Source: Cyanobacteriota bacterium
Lineage (GTDB): Bacteria > Acidobacteriota > Vicinamibacteria > Vicinamibacterales > UBA2999
Direction of reading: 5' to 3'
Assembly (NCBI GenBank): GCA_019752015.1
Contig: JAIEMQ010000006.1
Coordinates: 258,842 to 322,841 of the forward strand
Length of the DNA stretch: 64,000 nt
Of the stretch, positions 1 to 6,922 are shown piece after piece (positions within the stretch are counted from its first letter, which is position 1; every line of letters starts with the position of its first letter). A model generated the notes under the pieces. The model was not told the origin of the DNA, searched no databases, and worked only from the letters and a program-made list of their open reading frames with translations. The position numbers were made by a program, and so were the translations under genes.

Positions 1-2
1 CG

Positions 3-464
3 CTCACCGTTGAGGCGATGGAGATGTTCGGCACGCGCGCGCCGCGCCTGGCGCTGGCGGGGTTGAACCCGCATGCCGGCGAAAACGGCGTGCTCGGCGA
101 GGAAGACGCTCGCGTCCTCGCGCCGGCGGTGAGAAAGGCGCGGCGGAGAGGCATCACCATCGAGGGCCCGATTCCCGGCGACACCGTGTTCGTCCGCGCG
201 GCACGCGGCGAATTCGACTGCGTAATCGCGTGCTATCACGATCAGGGACTGATTCCGGTGAAGCTGCTGTCGTTCGGCAATGCCGTCAACGTCACGATCG
301 GCCTGCCGATCATCCGCACGTCGGTCGATCACGGCACCGCGTTCGACATTGCCGGCAAGGGCGTCGCCGATCCCGGCAGCATGATCGCCGCCGTCAAACT
401 GGCGGCTGAAATGGTCACCCGCCTTCGCGCGACGCGCTCCGGCGAGGCAGGCTCCCGATCATGA
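3..464 (+). CDS. pdxA: 4-hydroxythreonine-4-phosphate dehydrogenase PdxA, C-terminal part (5' end outside window)
   Basis: PdxA oxidises 4-phospho-hydroxy-L-threonine in pyridoxal 5'-phosphate synthesis, in the cytoplasm. The open frame enters the window already running (first codons read [10 protein letters not shown]) and shows three PdxA hallmarks: the segment around [12 protein letters not shown], the [11 protein letters not shown] stretch with the metal-binding histidine and aspartate, and [12 protein letters not shown] near the end. About 153 residues are present, roughly the last half of a protein that is usually about 330 residues. Its stop codon overlaps the smpB start in an ATGA arrangement, so the two are probably translated together. 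The identification is firm; the true start cannot be seen here. Confidence 0.93.
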   Translation, partial: LTVEAMEMFGTRAPRLALAGLNPHAGENGVLGEEDARVLAPAVRKARRRGITIEGPIPGDTVFVRAARGEFDCVIACYHDQGLIPVKLLSFGNAVNVTIGLPIIRTSVDHGTAFDIAGKGVADPGSMIAAVKLAAEMVTRLRATRSGEAGSRS

Positions 465-955
465 GCGCGAAGAAGGCGAAGACCGCCGACGACCAGGAAT
501 CGACGCAGCCGATTGCCGAAAATCGCAAGGCGTTTCACGACTACCACATCCTCGAAACGTTCGAGGCCGGCATTGCGCTGCTCGGCACCGAAGTCAAAGG
601 CATCCGCGAAGGCCAGGCCAACCTGCGCGACAGCTTCGCGCGCGTGGACAAAGGCGAAGTCTGGCTGTTCAACGTGCACATCAATCCGTACAGCCATCGC
701 GGGTATGTCGATCACGATCCGAAGCGCAAGCGGCGGCTGCTGCTGCACAAGGCCGAGATCAGGAAGCTGATCGGCAAGACCGTCGAGAAGGGCCTGACGC
801 TGGTGCCGACGCGGTTGTATTTCAAGAACGGCAAGGTCAAGGTGTCGCTCGCGCTGGCGAAGGGCAAGCAGGATTACGACAAGCGCGAAACCATGCGCCG
901 CCGCGAGGTCGATCGTGAAACGCGCGCCGCCGTGAAGGAGCGCGTCCGGCGATGA
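461..955 (+). CDS. smpB: SsrA-binding protein SmpB
   Basis: SmpB binds tmRNA (ssrA) and delivers it to stalled ribosomes for trans-translation. The 164-residue product has a disordered, charged N-terminus of about 18 residues, then the SmpB core beginning at [19 protein letters not shown], with the [18 protein letters not shown] and [13 protein letters not shown] blocks, and the basic C-terminal tail ([20 protein letters not shown]) that lies in the decoding centre. The N-terminal extension is slightly longer than usual. The ATG at 461 overlaps the pdxA stop. No ssrA gene is visible next to it. It is the last clearly housekeeping gene before the polysaccharide locus. Confidence 0.96.
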   Translation: MSAKKAKTADDQESTQPIAENRKAFHDYHILETFEAGIALLGTEVKGIREGQANLRDSFARVDKGEVWLFNVHINPYSHRGYVDHDPKRKRRLLLHKAEIRKLIGKTVEKGLTLVPTRLYFKNGKVKVSLALAKGKQDYDKRETMRRREVDRETRAAVKERVRR

Positions 956-1013
956 GCCACAGACGGCACAGAAGAAGCCAGGGCCGCAGATGGCGCAGAT
1001 GGCTCAGATCAAA

Positions 1014-1844
1014 ATGCGCGTGCTAATAGTCGGCGCGGCGGGGCAACTCGGGCAGGCGATGGTGGCGCGGCTTCGCGGCGAACACGACGTCACCGCCTGG
1101 ACCCGGCAGGACATCGAGCTGACGAGACATCAGGACGTGCGCGAAGCGATCGGCGAGCTGGCGCCGGAAGCGATCGTCAACTGCTCAAGCTTCAACCAGG
1201 TCGATGCGGCCGAAGACGATCAGGTGACGGCGATCGAAGTGAACGCGATGGTGGTCGGCACGCTGGCGCGCTCGGCGGCCGCGCTCGGCGCGGTGTTCAT
1301 GCACTACAGCACCGATTTCGTTTTCTCGGGCACCGCGCAGACGCCGTACACCGAAACGGATCAGCCCGAGCCGAGGAGCGCCTACGCGCAATCGAAGCTG
1401 ATCGGCGAGTGGCTGGCCGCTGATGCTCCGAAGCATTACGTATTGCGGGTCGAGAGCCTGTTCGGCGGCCCGCGCCGCAAGAGCAGCGTCGATCGCATTG
1501 TCGATCTGGTGCGCAAAGGCGAGCCGGCGCCGGTGTTCGTCGATCGCGTCGTGTCGCCGAGTTTCGTGTTCGATGTCGCCGACGCGTCGGCCTTTATCCT
1601 GCGCGCGCAACCGCCACCCGGCGTGTATCACTGCGTGAATTCCGGCCACGCCACGTGGCTCTCGGTGGGGCAGGAGATCGTCCGCTGCATCGGGTCGGAA
1701 ACATCGCTCAAGGCGATTTCCGTGAACGACGTGAAGCTGCCGGCGCCGCGGCCGCAGTTCGCCGCGCTCAGCAACGCAAAGTTAGCGAAGGCCGGCTACC
1801 AAATGCCAACGTGGCAGAACGCGATTGGCAGATATCTATCGTGA
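1014..1844 (+). CDS. RmlD-like NAD(P)-dependent sugar nucleotide reductase
   Basis: The product resembles dTDP-4-dehydrorhamnose reductase (RmlD), a short-chain reductase acting on nucleotide sugars. It begins with a Rossmann motif (MRVLIVGAAGQLGQAM), contains VNCSSFNQVDAAED in place of the usual INAAAYTAVDKAE block, then STDFVFSG, and the catalytic YAQSK (Tyr-x3-Lys). About 276 residues, slightly short for RmlD. No rmlA, rmlB or rmlC is in the window, so rhamnose synthesis is not proven; it could act on another 4-keto sugar. An in-frame ATG at 990 would add eight residues (MAQMAQIK) that derive from a short repeated stretch (cagatggcgcagatggctcag), so the ATG at 1014 is preferred. Its stop overlaps the next start (GTGA). 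Confidence 0.75.
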   Translation: MRVLIVGAAGQLGQAMVARLRGEHDVTAWTRQDIELTRHQDVREAIGELAPEAIVNCSSFNQVDAAEDDQVTAIEVNAMVVGTLARSAAALGAVFMHYSTDFVFSGTAQTPYTETDQPEPRSAYAQSKLIGEWLAADAPKHYVLRVESLFGGPRRKSSVDRIVDLVRKGEPAPVFVDRVVSPSFVFDVADASAFILRAQPPPGVYHCVNSGHATWLSVGQEIVRCIGSETSLKAISVNDVKLPAPRPQFAALSNAKLAKAGYQMPTWQNAIGRYLS

Positions 1845-2782
1845 CGAAGATCGCCGTGGCCGCGCGTTCGTTCGCCCGCAACGCCGTGCTCCGCGCCGAG
1901 CTGTCGGCGAAATATCCGCACGTCACCTTCAGTGAATCGGCGGCGCTGCTCGATGGCGCCGACCTGGTCGCGCTGTTGCGTGGCCACGAGCGGGCGATCA
2001 TCGGGCTCGAGCGCGTGGACGATTCGATCCTGTCGCAAGTGCCGGAGCTGAAGATCATCAGCAAGTACGGCGTCGGCCTCGACGGCATCGATGTGGATGC
2101 GATCGCGCGGCGCGGCATCAGGCTGGGATGGACCGGCGGCGTCAACCGCCGATCGGTGTCCGAGCTGACGCTGTCGTTCGCGATCGCGCTCGTGCATCGC
2201 GTCCCCGAGACCAGCGTCGCGCTCCGCGCGAACCGCTGGCAGAAGCTGGTCGGCAAACAACTCACCGGCCGCACCGTTGGTCTGATCGGCTGCGGTTTCG
2301 TCGGACAGGATCTGGTGCGGCTGCTGGCGCCCTTCGAATGCCGCGTGCTGGCGCACGACATCCGCGACTATCCGGACTTCTATCGCGCCAACAATGTCAC
2401 GCCGGTGCCGCTCGCGCGGCTGCTGGCGGAATCCGACATCGTGTCGCTGCACGTGCCGCTCGATCGCTCGACGAAAGGAATAATCGGCGCGGCGGAGCTT
2501 GCGGCCATGCGCGCCGGCACATTCATCATCAACGCCGCGCGGGGCGGGCTGATCGACGAGGACGCGCTGACGCGTGCGCTCGAGAGCGGGCACCTTGCCG
2601 GCGCCGCCTGCGATGTGTTCCAGATGGAACCCGACGCGAATCCGCGGCTGCTGGCACAGCCGACGTTCCTGGGGACGCCGCACATTGGTGGCAGCACGCA
2701 GGAAGCGCAGGTGGCCATGGGGCGCGCGGCGATTGAGGGGCTGGAACATAACCGCGTGCCGGGTGATGGATGGCCTTGTTAA
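1841..2782 (+). CDS. D-2-hydroxyacid dehydrogenase, phosphoglycerate dehydrogenase-like
   Basis: An NAD-dependent D-isomer 2-hydroxyacid dehydrogenase of about 313 residues, the catalytic core only, without the C-terminal ACT domain of full-length SerA. Visible features are KYGVGLDGIDVDA near the substrate site, the dinucleotide-binding GLIGCGFVGQDL, the catalytic arginine in NAARGGLIDEDAL and the catalytic histidine in GTPHIGGST. GTG at 1841 is chosen because it overlaps the preceding stop (GTGA) and gives the family-normal N-terminus TKIAVAARSF. In a sugar locus such enzymes may act on a sugar-acid or phospho-hydroxyacid; the substrate is unknown. The tail (HNRVPGDGWPC) runs into a heptamer repeat just after the stop. 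Confidence 0.82.
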   Translation: MTKIAVAARSFARNAVLRAELSAKYPHVTFSESAALLDGADLVALLRGHERAIIGLERVDDSILSQVPELKIISKYGVGLDGIDVDAIARRGIRLGWTGGVNRRSVSELTLSFAIALVHRVPETSVALRANRWQKLVGKQLTGRTVGLIGCGFVGQDLVRLLAPFECRVLAHDIRDYPDFYRANNVTPVPLARLLAESDIVSLHVPLDRSTKGIIGAAELAAMRAGTFIINAARGGLIDEDALTRALESGHLAGAACDVFQMEPDANPRLLAQPTFLGTPHIGGSTQEAQVAMGRAAIEGLEHNRVPGDGWPC

Positions 2783-2822
2783 AGGCGAAAGGCAAAAGGC
2801 AAAAGGCAAAAGGCAGAAGGTA
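2783..2822 (+). repeat. AAAGGCA heptanucleotide tandem repeat
   Basis: The gap after the 2-hydroxyacid dehydrogenase is almost wholly made of imperfect copies of AAAGGCA (about five to six units, with AAAGGCG and AGAAGGT variants). The same heptamer recurs in frame inside the carbamoyltransferase gene at 23753-23795. It resembles the short tandemly repeated heptamers described in cyanobacteria; no function can be read from sequence. It lies immediately upstream of the epimerase start and leaves no clear ribosome-binding site apart from AAGG-type runs. Confidence 0.85.
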
Positions 2823-2832
2823 GAATACAAAG

Positions 2833-3819
2833 ATGCGAATTTTGATCACCGGCGGCGCGGGCTTCATCGGCTCGCACCTGGCCGAGGCGCTGCTCGACGG
2901 CGGCCACCAGGTCTACGCGCTCGACGACCTGTCGACCGGCTCGATCGACAACATCACGCACCTCAAGGGCCACCCGAATTTTCACTACACCATCGACACC
3001 GTCTTCAACGATGCCCTGGTCGCCGAGATGGTGGATCGCGCCGATGTGATCTTCCACCTGGCGGCGGCGGTCGGCGTGAAGCTGATCGTTGAGCGGCCGG
3101 TGCACACCATTGAGACCAACGTGCACGGCACCGAGGTCATCCTCCGCCACGCCGCCAAGAAGAAGAAGCTCGTCTTCATCGCGTCGACGTCCGAGGTCTA
3201 CGGCAAGAGCGCCAAGGTCCCGTTCAACGAGGAAACCGACCTCGTCATGGGCGCGACGACGAAGCACCGGTGGGCGTATGCGTGCAGCAAGGCGCTCGAC
3301 GAGTTCCTGGCGCTGGCCTACTGGAAGGAAACGCGCCAGCCGGTGATCGTGATGCGCTTTTTCAACACCGTCGGGCCGCGGCAGACGGGCCAGTACGGCA
3401 TGGTCGTGCCGACGTTCGTCCGGCAGGCGCTCAACAACGAGCCGATCACCGTGTTCGGCGACGGCACGCAGCAGCGCAGCTTCACCTACGTCGGCGACGT
3501 CGTCGGCGCGCTGCTGAAGCTGATGGTGACCCCGTCGGCGGTGGGCGAGGTCTTCAACGTCGGCAACACCGAAGAGGTCACGATCCGCGGCCTGGCCGAG
3601 CGCATCAAGGAGCGCACCGGGAGCACGTCGGAGATCGTGACGATTCCCTACGACCAGGCCTACGAGGCGGGCTTCGAGGACATGCCGCGCCGGGTGCCGG
3701 ACCTGGGCAAGATCCACAAGGCGATCGGCTACACGCCCAAGGTAAAACTCGACGAGATCATCGATCGAGTGGTCGCCGAGAAGCGGTCGTATGCCGGGGC
3801 CGGCCGGAGCATCACCTAG
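2833..3819 (+). CDS. NAD-dependent nucleotide-sugar epimerase/dehydratase (extended SDR)
   Basis: A 328-residue extended SDR. The dinucleotide motif TGGAGFIGSHL is at residues 6-16, the serine region is ASTSEVYG near 118-124, and Tyr149/Lys153 form the YxxxK pair (WAYACSK). GDGTQQRSFTYVGDVV further on is the usual sugar-nucleotide-binding segment. It most resembles UDP-glucose 4-epimerase or UDP-glucuronate decarboxylase-like enzymes; the exact sugar cannot be told. It is followed by a terminator hairpin, so it is probably the last gene of the first transcription unit (pdxA-smpB onwards). Confidence 0.82.
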   Translation: MRILITGGAGFIGSHLAEALLDGGHQVYALDDLSTGSIDNITHLKGHPNFHYTIDTVFNDALVAEMVDRADVIFHLAAAVGVKLIVERPVHTIETNVHGTEVILRHAAKKKKLVFIASTSEVYGKSAKVPFNEETDLVMGATTKHRWAYACSKALDEFLALAYWKETRQPVIVMRFFNTVGPRQTGQYGMVVPTFVRQALNNEPITVFGDGTQQRSFTYVGDVVGALLKLMVTPSAVGEVFNVGNTEEVTIRGLAERIKERTGSTSEIVTIPYDQAYEAGFEDMPRRVPDLGKIHKAIGYTPKVKLDEIIDRVVAEKRSYAGAGRSIT

Positions 3820-3825
3820 CTTCCT

Positions 3826-3840
3826 GTTCACAGTTTGAAC
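3826..3840 (+). promoter_or_regulatory. Palindromic operator site 1 (GTTCA-N5-TGAAC)
   Basis: A perfect 5+5 base inverted repeat, GTTCA-CAGTT-TGAAC. It is the first of three sites of the same format within 90 bases and lies upstream of the -35 element. Its centre is 43 bases from the centre of site 2, about four helical turns. The cognate protein is unknown. Confidence 0.75.
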
Positions 3841-3864
3841 ACGGTCGTCACCCGGCCGTGTTTT
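3838..3864 (+). terminator. Rho-independent terminator after the epimerase gene
   Basis: AACACGG (3838-3844) pairs with CCGTGTT (3856-3862) across an 11-base loop and is followed by T-rich sequence (TTTTCGTT). It lies 19 bases after the stop of the epimerase and just before the promoter at 3867-3895, so it would separate the two transcription units. The upstream stem shares three bases with the first GTTCA-N5-TGAAC palindrome. Confidence 0.6.
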
Positions 3865-3866
3865 CG

Positions 3867-3895
3867 TTGTTCACGAGTTGAACGAGATGTATAAT
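3867..3895 (+). promoter_or_regulatory. Sigma70-type promoter for the SDR-transketolase operon
   Basis: A perfect -10 hexamer TATAAT (3890-3895) is separated by 17 bases from TTGTTC (3867-3872), an acceptable -35. Predicted transcription start is about 3902, giving a leader of about 110 bases. The AT-rich -10 stands out in the GC-rich surroundings. Operator site 2 overlaps the -35 and spacer, and site 3 covers the predicted start, an arrangement typical of repression. Confidence 0.75.
3869..3883 (+). promoter_or_regulatory. Palindromic operator site 2 (GTTCA-N5-TGAAC)
   Basis: GTTCA-CGAGT-TGAAC, perfect in both five-base arms. It overlaps the last four bases of the -35 hexamer and runs into the spacer, so a bound protein would block RNA polymerase. 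Centre-to-centre distance to site 3 is 32 bases, about three helical turns. Confidence 0.78.
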
Positions 3896-3900
3896 GCCTC

Positions 3901-3915
3901 GTTCACATCATGAAC
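3901..3915 (+). promoter_or_regulatory. Palindromic operator site 3 (GTTCA-N5-TGAAC)
   Basis: GTTCA-CATCA-TGAAC, perfect in both arms, located at the predicted transcription start. All three sites also share C as the first spacer base. Sites 1-3 are spaced by near-integral helical turns and so lie on one face of the DNA. Confidence 0.78.
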
Positions 3916-4012
3916 GGGACAGGCTGTGCCCCGCCGGTGCTGTGACTGAGAGTGCCGAAGGCGTCTTCGGCTCCCGCCCGCTGTTCCCTCCAAACAATTG
4001 AAAACACAAGAG
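3916..4012 (+). other. Structured leader of the SDR-transketolase operon
   Basis: About 97 untranslated bases between operator 3 and the SDR start. They contain a perfect hairpin, GCCGAAG-GCGT-CTTCGGC (3954-3971), without a following T-run, and a CTGAGAG sequence just before it. The full TPP riboswitch pattern is absent. No Shine-Dalgarno sequence is evident before either candidate start (TTG 3998, ATG 4013). Confidence 0.5.
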
Positions 4013-4843
4013 ATGCTCGACGAGATGTTTGGCCTTTCGGGCCGGGTCGCGATCGTCACCGGGGCCCTCGGCCGGCTTGGGCGCGAGTACGTCCGGACCC
4101 TGTCCGGGGCGGGCGCGAAGGTCGGGGCGATCGATGTCTCCGGCGATCAGTGGCTGTTTGCCGGGCAGTCGGGGATCCACGTCGAGATGGCGGACCTCGC
4201 GGACAAGACCGCCGCCGATCGCGCGATCGAGGCGATCGTCCGGGCCCTCGGCGCGCCGTCGATTCTCGTCAACAACGCCGGTATGGGATCGTCGCCCACG
4301 GCGGCCGGCAACGAGAACGGGCCGTTCGAGGATTACTCCGAAGCGGCGTGGGACACGATGATCGACTCGCACCTCAAGACCACGCTGTTCGCCACGCAGG
4401 CGTTCATTCGCCATTACCGCGCCGCTCATTCGCCTGCGCGCGGAGCACGCGCCAGAGAAACAGCCAGCATCATCAACGTCTCATCGACCTACGGCGTAGT
4501 CTCGCCCGATCAATCGATCTACGAATACAAGCGCGCCGCCGGCGCGACGTTTTTCAAGCCGGTCGGCTACAGCGTCGCCAAGTCCGGCATCTTGAACTTC
4601 ACACGCTGGCTCGCTGAATACGGCGCGCCGCTCGGCATTCGCGCCAACACGCTCGTGCCCGGCGGCGTGCGCGAAGCAGGTCACGCAGCGGAGTTCGTGA
4701 AGGAATACGAGAAGCGGACGCCGCTCGGCCGGATGGCCGGCGATTCGGATTACAACGGCGCGGTGTTGTTCCTCGCGTCGAAGGCTTCTTCATATATGAC
4801 CGGCGCGACGGTGGTCGTTGACGGCGGCTGGACGGCGCGCTGA
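4013..4843 (+). CDS. PtmA-like short-chain dehydrogenase/reductase
   Basis: A classical SDR of about 276 residues: cofactor motif TGALGRLG, NNAG motif (ILVNNAGMG), INVSSTYG with the catalytic serine, then VGYSVAKSG with the catalytic Tyr-x3-Lys. Between serine and tyrosine there is an insertion (the stretch around YEYKRAAGATFFKP) that I associate with SDRs found beside legionaminic-acid genes, such as Campylobacter PtmA, which helps form the GDP-GlcN precursor. It opens the operon driven by the operator-bearing promoter and precedes transketolase, ALDH, LegG and LegF homologues. ATG 4013 is used; TTG 3998 and ATG 4025 are alternatives. The PtmA equivalence is inferred, the SDR assignment is firm. 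Confidence 0.78.
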   Translation: MLDEMFGLSGRVAIVTGALGRLGREYVRTLSGAGAKVGAIDVSGDQWLFAGQSGIHVEMADLADKTAADRAIEAIVRALGAPSILVNNAGMGSSPTAAGNENGPFEDYSEAAWDTMIDSHLKTTLFATQAFIRHYRAAHSPARGARARETASIINVSSTYGVVSPDQSIYEYKRAAGATFFKPVGYSVAKSGILNFTRWLAEYGAPLGIRANTLVPGGVREAGHAAEFVKEYEKRTPLGRMAGDSDYNGAVLFLASKASSYMTGATVVVDGGWTAR

Positions 4844-4850
4844 CGCGCGC

Positions 4851-4902
4851 AGTTAAAGTTAAAAGTTAAAAGTTAAAAGTTAAAAGTTAAAAGTTAAAAG
4901 TT
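4851..4902 (+). repeat. AAAAGTT heptanucleotide tandem repeat in transketolase leader
   Basis: Six perfect AAAAGTT units (4861-4902) follow a degenerate copy (AGTTAAAGTT, 4851-4860). The array ends six bases before the transketolase ATG at 4909 and fills most of the gap between the two genes. It is strikingly AT-rich against the local GC-rich background. Copy-number change would alter the length of the leader. No Shine-Dalgarno sequence lies between it and the ATG. Confidence 0.92.
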
Positions 4903-4908
4903 AAGAAC

Positions 4909-6894
4909 ATGGGCGAGAAAGATTTTTCTGATCGAGCGTTAGCCGGCGACCCTTCGACAAGCTCAGGGTCGTCCCGAGCGGAGTCGAGGGACGACGACTC
5001 TCTGTCGTTCGTCTCGCGTGACGTGTTCCGCGAAGTGCGCAGCGGCATCGCCGATCCGGTGGCGCGCGCGGAGGTGCTGGCGGATCTCTGCCGCATCAAC
5101 ACGCTGTTCATGATCATGCAGGCCGGGTCGGGCCACATTGGCTCCAGCTTCAGCTCGACCGACATCATCACGTGGCTGTGGACCGAATACCTGCGCGATC
5201 CGAACGGCGGCAGCAAGGATGCCGACGTGTATTTCTCGTCGAAGGGGCATGATGCGCCGGCGCTCTATTCGCTGCTGATTGCGCTCGAGAAGCTCGATTT
5301 CTCGCTGCTGCCGAAGCTTCGCCAGTTGAACGGCCTGCCTGGGCATCCCGATGTCAGCACGCCGTACATCGCGACCAACACCGGCTCGCTCGGCATGGGC
5401 ATCTCGAAGGCCTACGGCATGGCGCGCGCCAACCGCTACACCGGTCGCAAGGGCCGCGTTTTCGTCATGACCGGCGACGGTGAATTGCAGGAAGGCCAGA
5501 TCTGGGAATCGCTGCAGCCGGTCGCCAACGAAAAGCTCTCGGACATCATCGTCATCGTCGATCACAACAAGTTCCAGTCGGACACGGCGGTGGCGGCGGT
5601 CAGCGACCTCGGTCCGATTGAAGACAAGTTCCGCGACTTCGGCTGGGAAGTGCGGCGCGGTGACGGCCACGATTTCAACGTGCTTCGCGACGCGCTGGCG
5701 CATTTCGAGACCGTCACTGACAAGCCGAAGGTGTTCATTGCCGACACGATCAAAGGCAAAGGCGTGTCGTTCATGCACGGCGTGGCGTGCGGCGATCAAA
5801 CGTATCACTTCCACGCCGGCGCGCCGTCGCTCGAGAATTACGTCAAGGCCACGCGCGAGCTGATTGCGCGCGTCAACGACCGGCTCGACTCGCTCGGGCA
5901 GCGGAAGGTGGCGCTCGAGTCCGCGCCGCTGCCGGTCCGCCTTGCGCCGAAGGCGCCGGAGAAGATCGTCCTCGCCTACGGCGACGAGCTGCTGGCGATG
6001 GCGCGGACGCGCAAGGACATCATCGTGATGGATGCCGATCTGTTGTCGGACTGCGGCATCGAAGCGTTCAAGGCGGAGCTGCCAGAGCGCTTCATCGAGT
6101 GCGGCATCGCGGAAATGCACATGGTCTCGGCGGCCGGCGGCATGGCGTTGCGGGGCCTGCTGCCCGTGGTGCATTCGTTCGCATGCTTCCTGACGACACG
6201 CGCCAACGAGCACATCTACAACAACGCGACCGAAAAAAAGAAAATCATCTATGTCGGCACGCTCGCCGGACTCGTGCCCGGTGGCCCCGGCCATTCGCAT
6301 CAGTCGGTGCGCGACATTTCGGCGATCGGCGCGGTGCCTGGATTGATCGCGTTTGAGCCGTGCAGCGAAAAGGAAGCACGCCTCGCGATTCGATGGGCGG
6401 TCGAAAAGAATCCCGACAGCACGTACTTGCGCTTCGTGAACGTGCCGATCGATCTGCCGTACTCGATGCCGGCGGATTACTCGCTGCACGTTGGCCGCGG
6501 CGTGACGCTGCGCAACGGCACCGACGTCGCGATCATCGGCTACGGCACAATCCTGCTCACCAACGCGTGGAAAGCCGCCGACGAGCTCGCGAAGCAGGGC
6601 ATTTCCGCCGCGGTGATCGATCTGCCGTGGCTCAATCGCATCGACGATGAGTGGGTGAAGACGCTGGGCGCCTTCGGCCACATTGTCACGCTCGACAATC
6701 ACTATCTCGAGTACGGCCAGGGCGTGATGATCGGGGCCGCGCTCGCGCGCACCGGCGTACGCTCACAGCTGTCGCCGATCGGGTTGAAGGAAATTCCCGC
6801 CTGCGGATCGAATGCCGACGTGCTGGCGTATCACGGTCTCGACGCTGCCGGGATCGCCAAGGTGGCGATGAGCCGGACTGCCGTGAAGTCGTAG
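4909..6894 (+). CDS. Transketolase (single-chain)
   Basis: A 661-residue single-chain transketolase that transfers a two-carbon ketol unit using thiamine diphosphate. The ThDP/Mg site GDGELQEGQ starts at residue 189 with the partner asparagine in VDHNKFQSD; the pyrimidine-domain glutamate is Glu402 in CGIAEMHM, followed by HSFACFLTTRANEHIYN. Typical transketolases of primary metabolism have a similar length, whereas split two-subunit versions occur in secondary pathways. Residues 14-29 (DPSTSSGSSRAESRDD) are encoded by a palindromic repeat, and a GTG at 5023 would give a start after it. Placed between a PtmA-like SDR and an aldehyde dehydrogenase beside nonulosonic-acid genes, it may supply or remodel a precursor sugar; that role is inference. 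Confidence 0.88.
   Translation: MGEKDFSDRALAGDPSTSSGSSRAESRDDDSLSFVSRDVFREVRSGIADPVARAEVLADLCRINTLFMIMQAGSGHIGSSFSSTDIITWLWTEYLRDPNGGSKDADVYFSSKGHDAPALYSLLIALEKLDFSLLPKLRQLNGLPGHPDVSTPYIATNTGSLGMGISKAYGMARANRYTGRKGRVFVMTGDGELQEGQIWESLQPVANEKLSDIIVIVDHNKFQSDTAVAAVSDLGPIEDKFRDFGWEVRRGDGHDFNVLRDALAHFETVTDKPKVFIADTIKGKGVSFMHGVACGDQTYHFHAGAPSLENYVKATRELIARVNDRLDSLGQRKVALESAPLPVRLAPKAPEKIVLAYGDELLAMARTRKDIIVMDADLLSDCGIEAFKAELPERFIECGIAEMHMVSAAGGMALRGLLPVVHSFACFLTTRANEHIYNNATEKKKIIYVGTLAGLVPGGPGHSHQSVRDISAIGAVPGLIAFEPCSEKEARLAIRWAVEKNPDSTYLRFVNVPIDLPYSMPADYSLHVGRGVTLRNGTDVAIIGYGTILLTNAWKAADELAKQGISAAVIDLPWLNRIDDEWVKTLGAFGHIVTLDNHYLEYGQGVMIGAALARTGVRSQLSPIGLKEIPACGSNADVLAYHGLDAAGIAKVAMSRTAVKS
4950..4993 (+). 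repeat. REP-like palindromic repeat inside the transketolase 5' end
   Basis: CCCTTCGACAAGCTCAGGG followed by TCGTCCCGAGCGGAGTCGAGGGA. The outer CCCTTCGAC and GTCGAGGG arms can pair. The same element recurs at 28117-28186 inside the 3' end of a glycosyltransferase gene. Here it is in frame near the transketolase start and is translated as DPSTSSGSSRAESRDD unless GTG 5023 is the real start. Confidence 0.85.
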
Positions 6895-6916
6895 AGGCGC
6901 GTCTTTAGACGCGCCT
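6895..6916. repeat. Perfect palindrome directly after the transketolase stop
   Basis: AGGCGCGTCT and AGACGCGCCT form a perfect ten-base inverted repeat with two central bases. It begins at the base after the TAG stop and ends seven bases before the aldehyde dehydrogenase ATG. There is no T-run, so it is not a classical terminator; it could stabilise or attenuate the message. Confidence 0.85.
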
Positions 6917-6922
6917 GCGCAT

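Noticed and set aside
956-1013. A tmRNA gene next to smpB.
   Set aside because: The gap is under 60 bases, contains only a short repeat (cagatggcgcagatggctcag), and no tRNA-like end or tag reading frame can be found.
990-1013. A start at ATG 990 for the RmlD-like gene.
   Set aside because: It would add MAQMAQIK, which derives from a short repeated sequence, before a perfectly placed Rossmann motif starting at ATG 1014.
3916-3990. A TPP riboswitch in the leader upstream of the transketolase operon, suggested by CTGAGAG and a thiamine-dependent enzyme downstream.
   Set aside because: Only CTGAGAG is present. The second conserved arm (GAACCTGATC-like) and the closing stems are missing, and the hairpin there (GCCGAAG-GCGT-CTTCGGC) is self-contained.
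4963-6702. A 579-residue minus-strand frame opposite the transketolase.
   Set aside because: Composition is that of a shadow frame, and the plus strand encodes ThDP and pyrimidine-domain motifs.
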